This document shows positions 6,867 to 8,189 of a stretch of DNA of 8,189 nt, one piece after another. The number at the start of each line of letters is the position of its first letter. Positions within the stretch are counted from its first letter, which is position 1. The notes beneath the pieces are model-generated. The model did no database searches. It was not told the origin of the DNA and saw only the letters and a program-made list of their open reading frames with translations. The position numbers were made by a program, and so were the translations under genes. The stretch spans positions 1-8,189 of the forward strand of contig JBBTQE010000064.1 in assembly GCA_038065775.1 (NCBI GenBank), in the 5' to 3' direction. Origin of the DNA: JBBTQE01 sp038065775 (lineage in GTDB: Bacteria; Patescibacteriota; Patescibacteriia; Magasanikbacterales; GWA2-37-8).

Positions 6867-7403
6867 ATGAAACTTGAACTTACAAAAAAAATCATTGGAA
6901 CCGTGTCGCTTTTAGCCGTCCTTGCCCTAGCCATATTCCTTGGAATTTTTTACCCAACCACAAGATATATTAAAAAAACAAGCGACGACGCCTATGCCTT
7001 GAGGGTTCATCTTGAACAAAAATACCAGCAGTCGCTTAAAAACAGAATCACGCGAAAAAAACTTGAAGAAATTAAAACTTCGTATGTCAGTTTTATTCCG
7101 CATCTTTTTAAAATTGAAGATGATTTAAAATATATTAATTATTTGGACAAACTTGCGTCAACTCATAAATTGACGCAAGATTCCACGCCGAATTTCGGCA
7201 ACATCGTCAATAATCAGGTAGTCGTAAGTTTAAACATATCGGGCGCTTATAAAAATATACTTGAATATATGGCCGATCTTGAATCGGCCGACTATTTCAT
7301 CAACATTAAATACGCGCGTCTAACGCCGCTATTTGAACCGAACGGCGAAGTTTCCAATCTTGCGAACCTCTCGTTAACACTTGAATTGTATGTCAGCAGT
7401 TAA
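6867..7403 (+). CDS. pilO: Type IV pilus membrane alignment protein PilO
   Basis: PilO is the usual partner of PilN; the two share a fold and form heterodimers that bridge the motor to outer parts of the machine. This 178-residue protein has a short basic cytoplasmic end (MKLELTKK), a membrane helix at about 9-29, a charged helical segment at about 36-72 and a C-terminal ferredoxin-like region (about 82-178) with alternating strands such as VVVSLNISG and LSLTLELYV. Identification is mainly by topology, size and position after pilN, since sequence conservation in this family is low. A 20-base gap follows pilN. An ATG at 6853 within that gap is followed by an early stop and cannot be the start. 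Two inverted repeats lie inside the coding region. Confidence 0.85.
   Translation: MKLELTKKIIGTVSLLAVLALAIFLGIFYPTTRYIKKTSDDAYALRVHLEQKYQQSLKNRITRKKLEEIKTSYVSFIPHLFKIEDDLKYINYLDKLASTHKLTQDSTPNFGNIVNNQVVVSLNISGAYKNILEYMADLESADYFINIKYARLTPLFEPNGEVSNLANLSLTLELYVSS
7152..7179 (+). other. Perfect 10-bp inverted repeat inside pilO
   Basis: CTTGCGTCAA (7152-7161) and TTGACGCAAG (7170-7179) are exact reverse complements separated by an 8-base loop. The predicted hairpin has five G-C pairs. It lies in the middle of pilO, encoding part of LASTHKLTQ, and is not followed by a T tract. A shorter GGCCGAT/ATCGGCC pair (7271-7277 and 7283-7289) lies about 90 bases downstream. Confidence 0.5.
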
Positions 7404-7737
7404 TAAACAAAAGATGCCCATAAACTATAAAGGCCGCTACGGCATGTGGCGCATTTTAAATTTGCTAATTCTTGGGGCAATCGCCGCCGGCATTTTTTTC
7501 ACCTTTTCATATATTTACAAAAACGTATTTGATACGCTGTACAACGCCAATATAGTTACCAACCTGCGAACAAACGCCGCGATTTATGAACTTGATCTCA
7601 ATGCCTACGAGAAAGCGCAAAACGCTATTGAAAAAAAGAAAAATGTTGTTAAAATACCAAGTGAACCGCGAAACATCTTCAATTTTTTCGGCGTTAATTT
7701 AACGACAAGCACAAATGCGACCTCAACAAAAAAATAA
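7390..7737 (+). CDS. Small single-pass membrane protein of unknown function at the pilP position
   Basis: I do not recognise a family. The frame gives 115 residues from the ATG at 7390 (overlapping the pilO stop by 14 bases) or 107 from the ATG at 7414, which starts 10 bases after pilO; neither has a Shine-Dalgarno sequence. Visible parts, numbered from 7390: a basic N-terminus (NKQK...NYKGRYG), one membrane helix at about 20-43 (LLILGAIAAGIFFTF), an extracytoplasmic helical stretch with Asn, Tyr and charged residues (LDLNAYEKAQNAIEKKK), a short motif PSEPRNIFNFFGV, and a Thr/Ser/Lys tail. The bitopic layout with the bulk outside resembles PilN and PilO in topology. In proteobacterial clusters this place is held by pilP, but there is no lipobox here. 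Inferred role: an accessory part of the alignment complex. The last 23 bases overlap the next gene. Confidence 0.75.
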   Translation: MSAVNKQKMPINYKGRYGMWRILNLLILGAIAAGIFFTFSYIYKNVFDTLYNANIVTNLRTNAAIYELDLNAYEKAQNAIEKKKNVVKIPSEPRNIFNFFGVNLTTSTNATSTKK

Positions 7738-8189
7738 CTTCTGGTTTGTACTGGGCCGAGAAGAATTAATTTCCGCCGCAGAATTGCGCGCGGTTTTAAA
7801 TTCGCGCGACTTAAAGCCAAAAAACGGATTGCTAAAGTCAGAATCGGATATTGAACCGGCGATGTTTATAAAAAAAGTCGGCGGCGTAATAAAAATCGGC
7901 AAGGAGATTGCTTCGGGAATTTCAGAAAAAAATATTATTGAAATTATTTCCAACGAACTGAAAAATGTTGACGGGAAAATCAATTTTGGCATAAGTGTTT
8001 ATGGATTGAGGGAAAAATTCGCGCGTATGAAGAGCGCCAAAGAAATTGGAATAAAAATAAAAAAAATGATGAAGGAGCTGGGTTATTCCATAAGATATGT
8101 TGAAAACAAAGACGCGACTTTATCTTCCGTGACCGTGGAAAAAAATGGACTTGTTAAGAGGGGGCGCGAATTTATGCTGGAAGAAGATG
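7715..8189 (+). CDS. Trm11-like THUMP-domain RNA methyltransferase (partial, N-terminal 158 residues)
   Basis: The frame runs off the right edge. The N-terminus NNFWFVLGREELISAAELRA resembles the conserved opening of Trm11/archaeal tRNA G10 methyltransferase-type proteins. The middle contains FGISVYG followed by a basic helix (KEIGIKIKKMMKELGYSIRYV) and LSSVTVEKNGLVKRGREF, the usual THUMP core that binds tRNA. The catalytic Rossmann-fold methyltransferase domain would lie beyond the window, so activity and target base cannot be judged. An in-frame TAA at 7700-7702 leaves the ATG at 7715 as the only sensible start. It overlaps the preceding membrane-protein gene by 23 bases in another frame, which suggests co-transcription and perhaps coupling. 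Expected function in this family: N2-methylation of a tRNA guanosine in the cytoplasm. A link to pili is not implied. Confidence 0.75.
   Translation, partial: MRPQQKNNFWFVLGREELISAAELRAVLNSRDLKPKNGLLKSESDIEPAMFIKKVGGVIKIGKEIASGISEKNIIEIISNELKNVDGKINFGISVYGLREKFARMKSAKEIGIKIKKMMKELGYSIRYVENKDATLSSVTVEKNGLVKRGREFMLEED

Noticed and set aside
7271..7289. GGCCGAT/ATCGGCC inverted repeat in pilO
   Set aside because: A 7-base stem with a 5-base loop is expected several times by chance in a window of this size. It is noted only because it is close to the stronger hairpin.
1..8189. tRNA or rRNA genes, CRISPR array, insertion sequence, phage genes, riboswitch
   Set aside because: No cloverleaf-like, rRNA-like, spaced direct-repeat, transposase or terminal inverted repeat signal was visible. 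The window is almost fully coding apart from 2202-2337.

Overview
This window looks like a chromosomal piece from a small-genome, probably cell-envelope-simplified bacterium of the Candidate Phyla Radiation (Patescibacteria, Parcubacteria-like). That placement is an inference. It rests on the pilB-pilC-pilM-pilN-pilO gene order without a recognisable pilP or pilQ, on A-rich coding DNA with Lys/Ile/Asn-rich proteins, on an N-terminally secreted Ser/Thr-rich surface protein of the kind common in these genomes, and on starts that lack Shine-Dalgarno sequences. The standard bacterial code fits: about 2,650 codons contain no in-frame TGA, and glycine uses GGN.

Layout. Positions 1-2150 (possibly to 2201) on the minus strand hold the first ~716 codons of one very long secreted protein that runs off the left edge. 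It has a signal sequence, a Trp-containing linker module, seven repeats predicted to form a BNR/Asp-box beta-propeller, a beta-sandwich-like module with a Cys pair, and the start of Ig-like modules. Positions 2202-2337 are a compact divergent control region with two back-to-back extended -10 promoters. From 2338 to the right edge, seven plus-strand genes are packed into one apparent operon: pilB (assembly ATPase), pilC (inner-membrane platform), pilM (actin-like cytoplasmic ring), pilN and pilO (membrane alignment proteins), a small unrecognised single-pass membrane protein where pilP would sit, and the N-terminal part of a THUMP-type (Trm11-like) RNA methyltransferase.

How they fit together. 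PilB, PilC, PilM, PilN and PilO form the cytoplasmic and membrane motor and alignment complex of a type IV pilus. No pilin, prepilin peptidase or retraction ATPase (PilT) lies in the window, so these must be elsewhere if present. The divergently transcribed propeller protein is a plausible surface adhesin or binding protein, and its promoter is laid out like the pilus promoter. The methyltransferase overlaps the small membrane gene and probably shares the transcript for economy rather than for function.

No tRNA, rRNA, CRISPR array, insertion sequence or convincing intrinsic terminator was seen. The most promising unexplained items are the propeller surface protein with its internal base-composition shift, the mirror-image promoter pair, and the small membrane protein at the pilP position.
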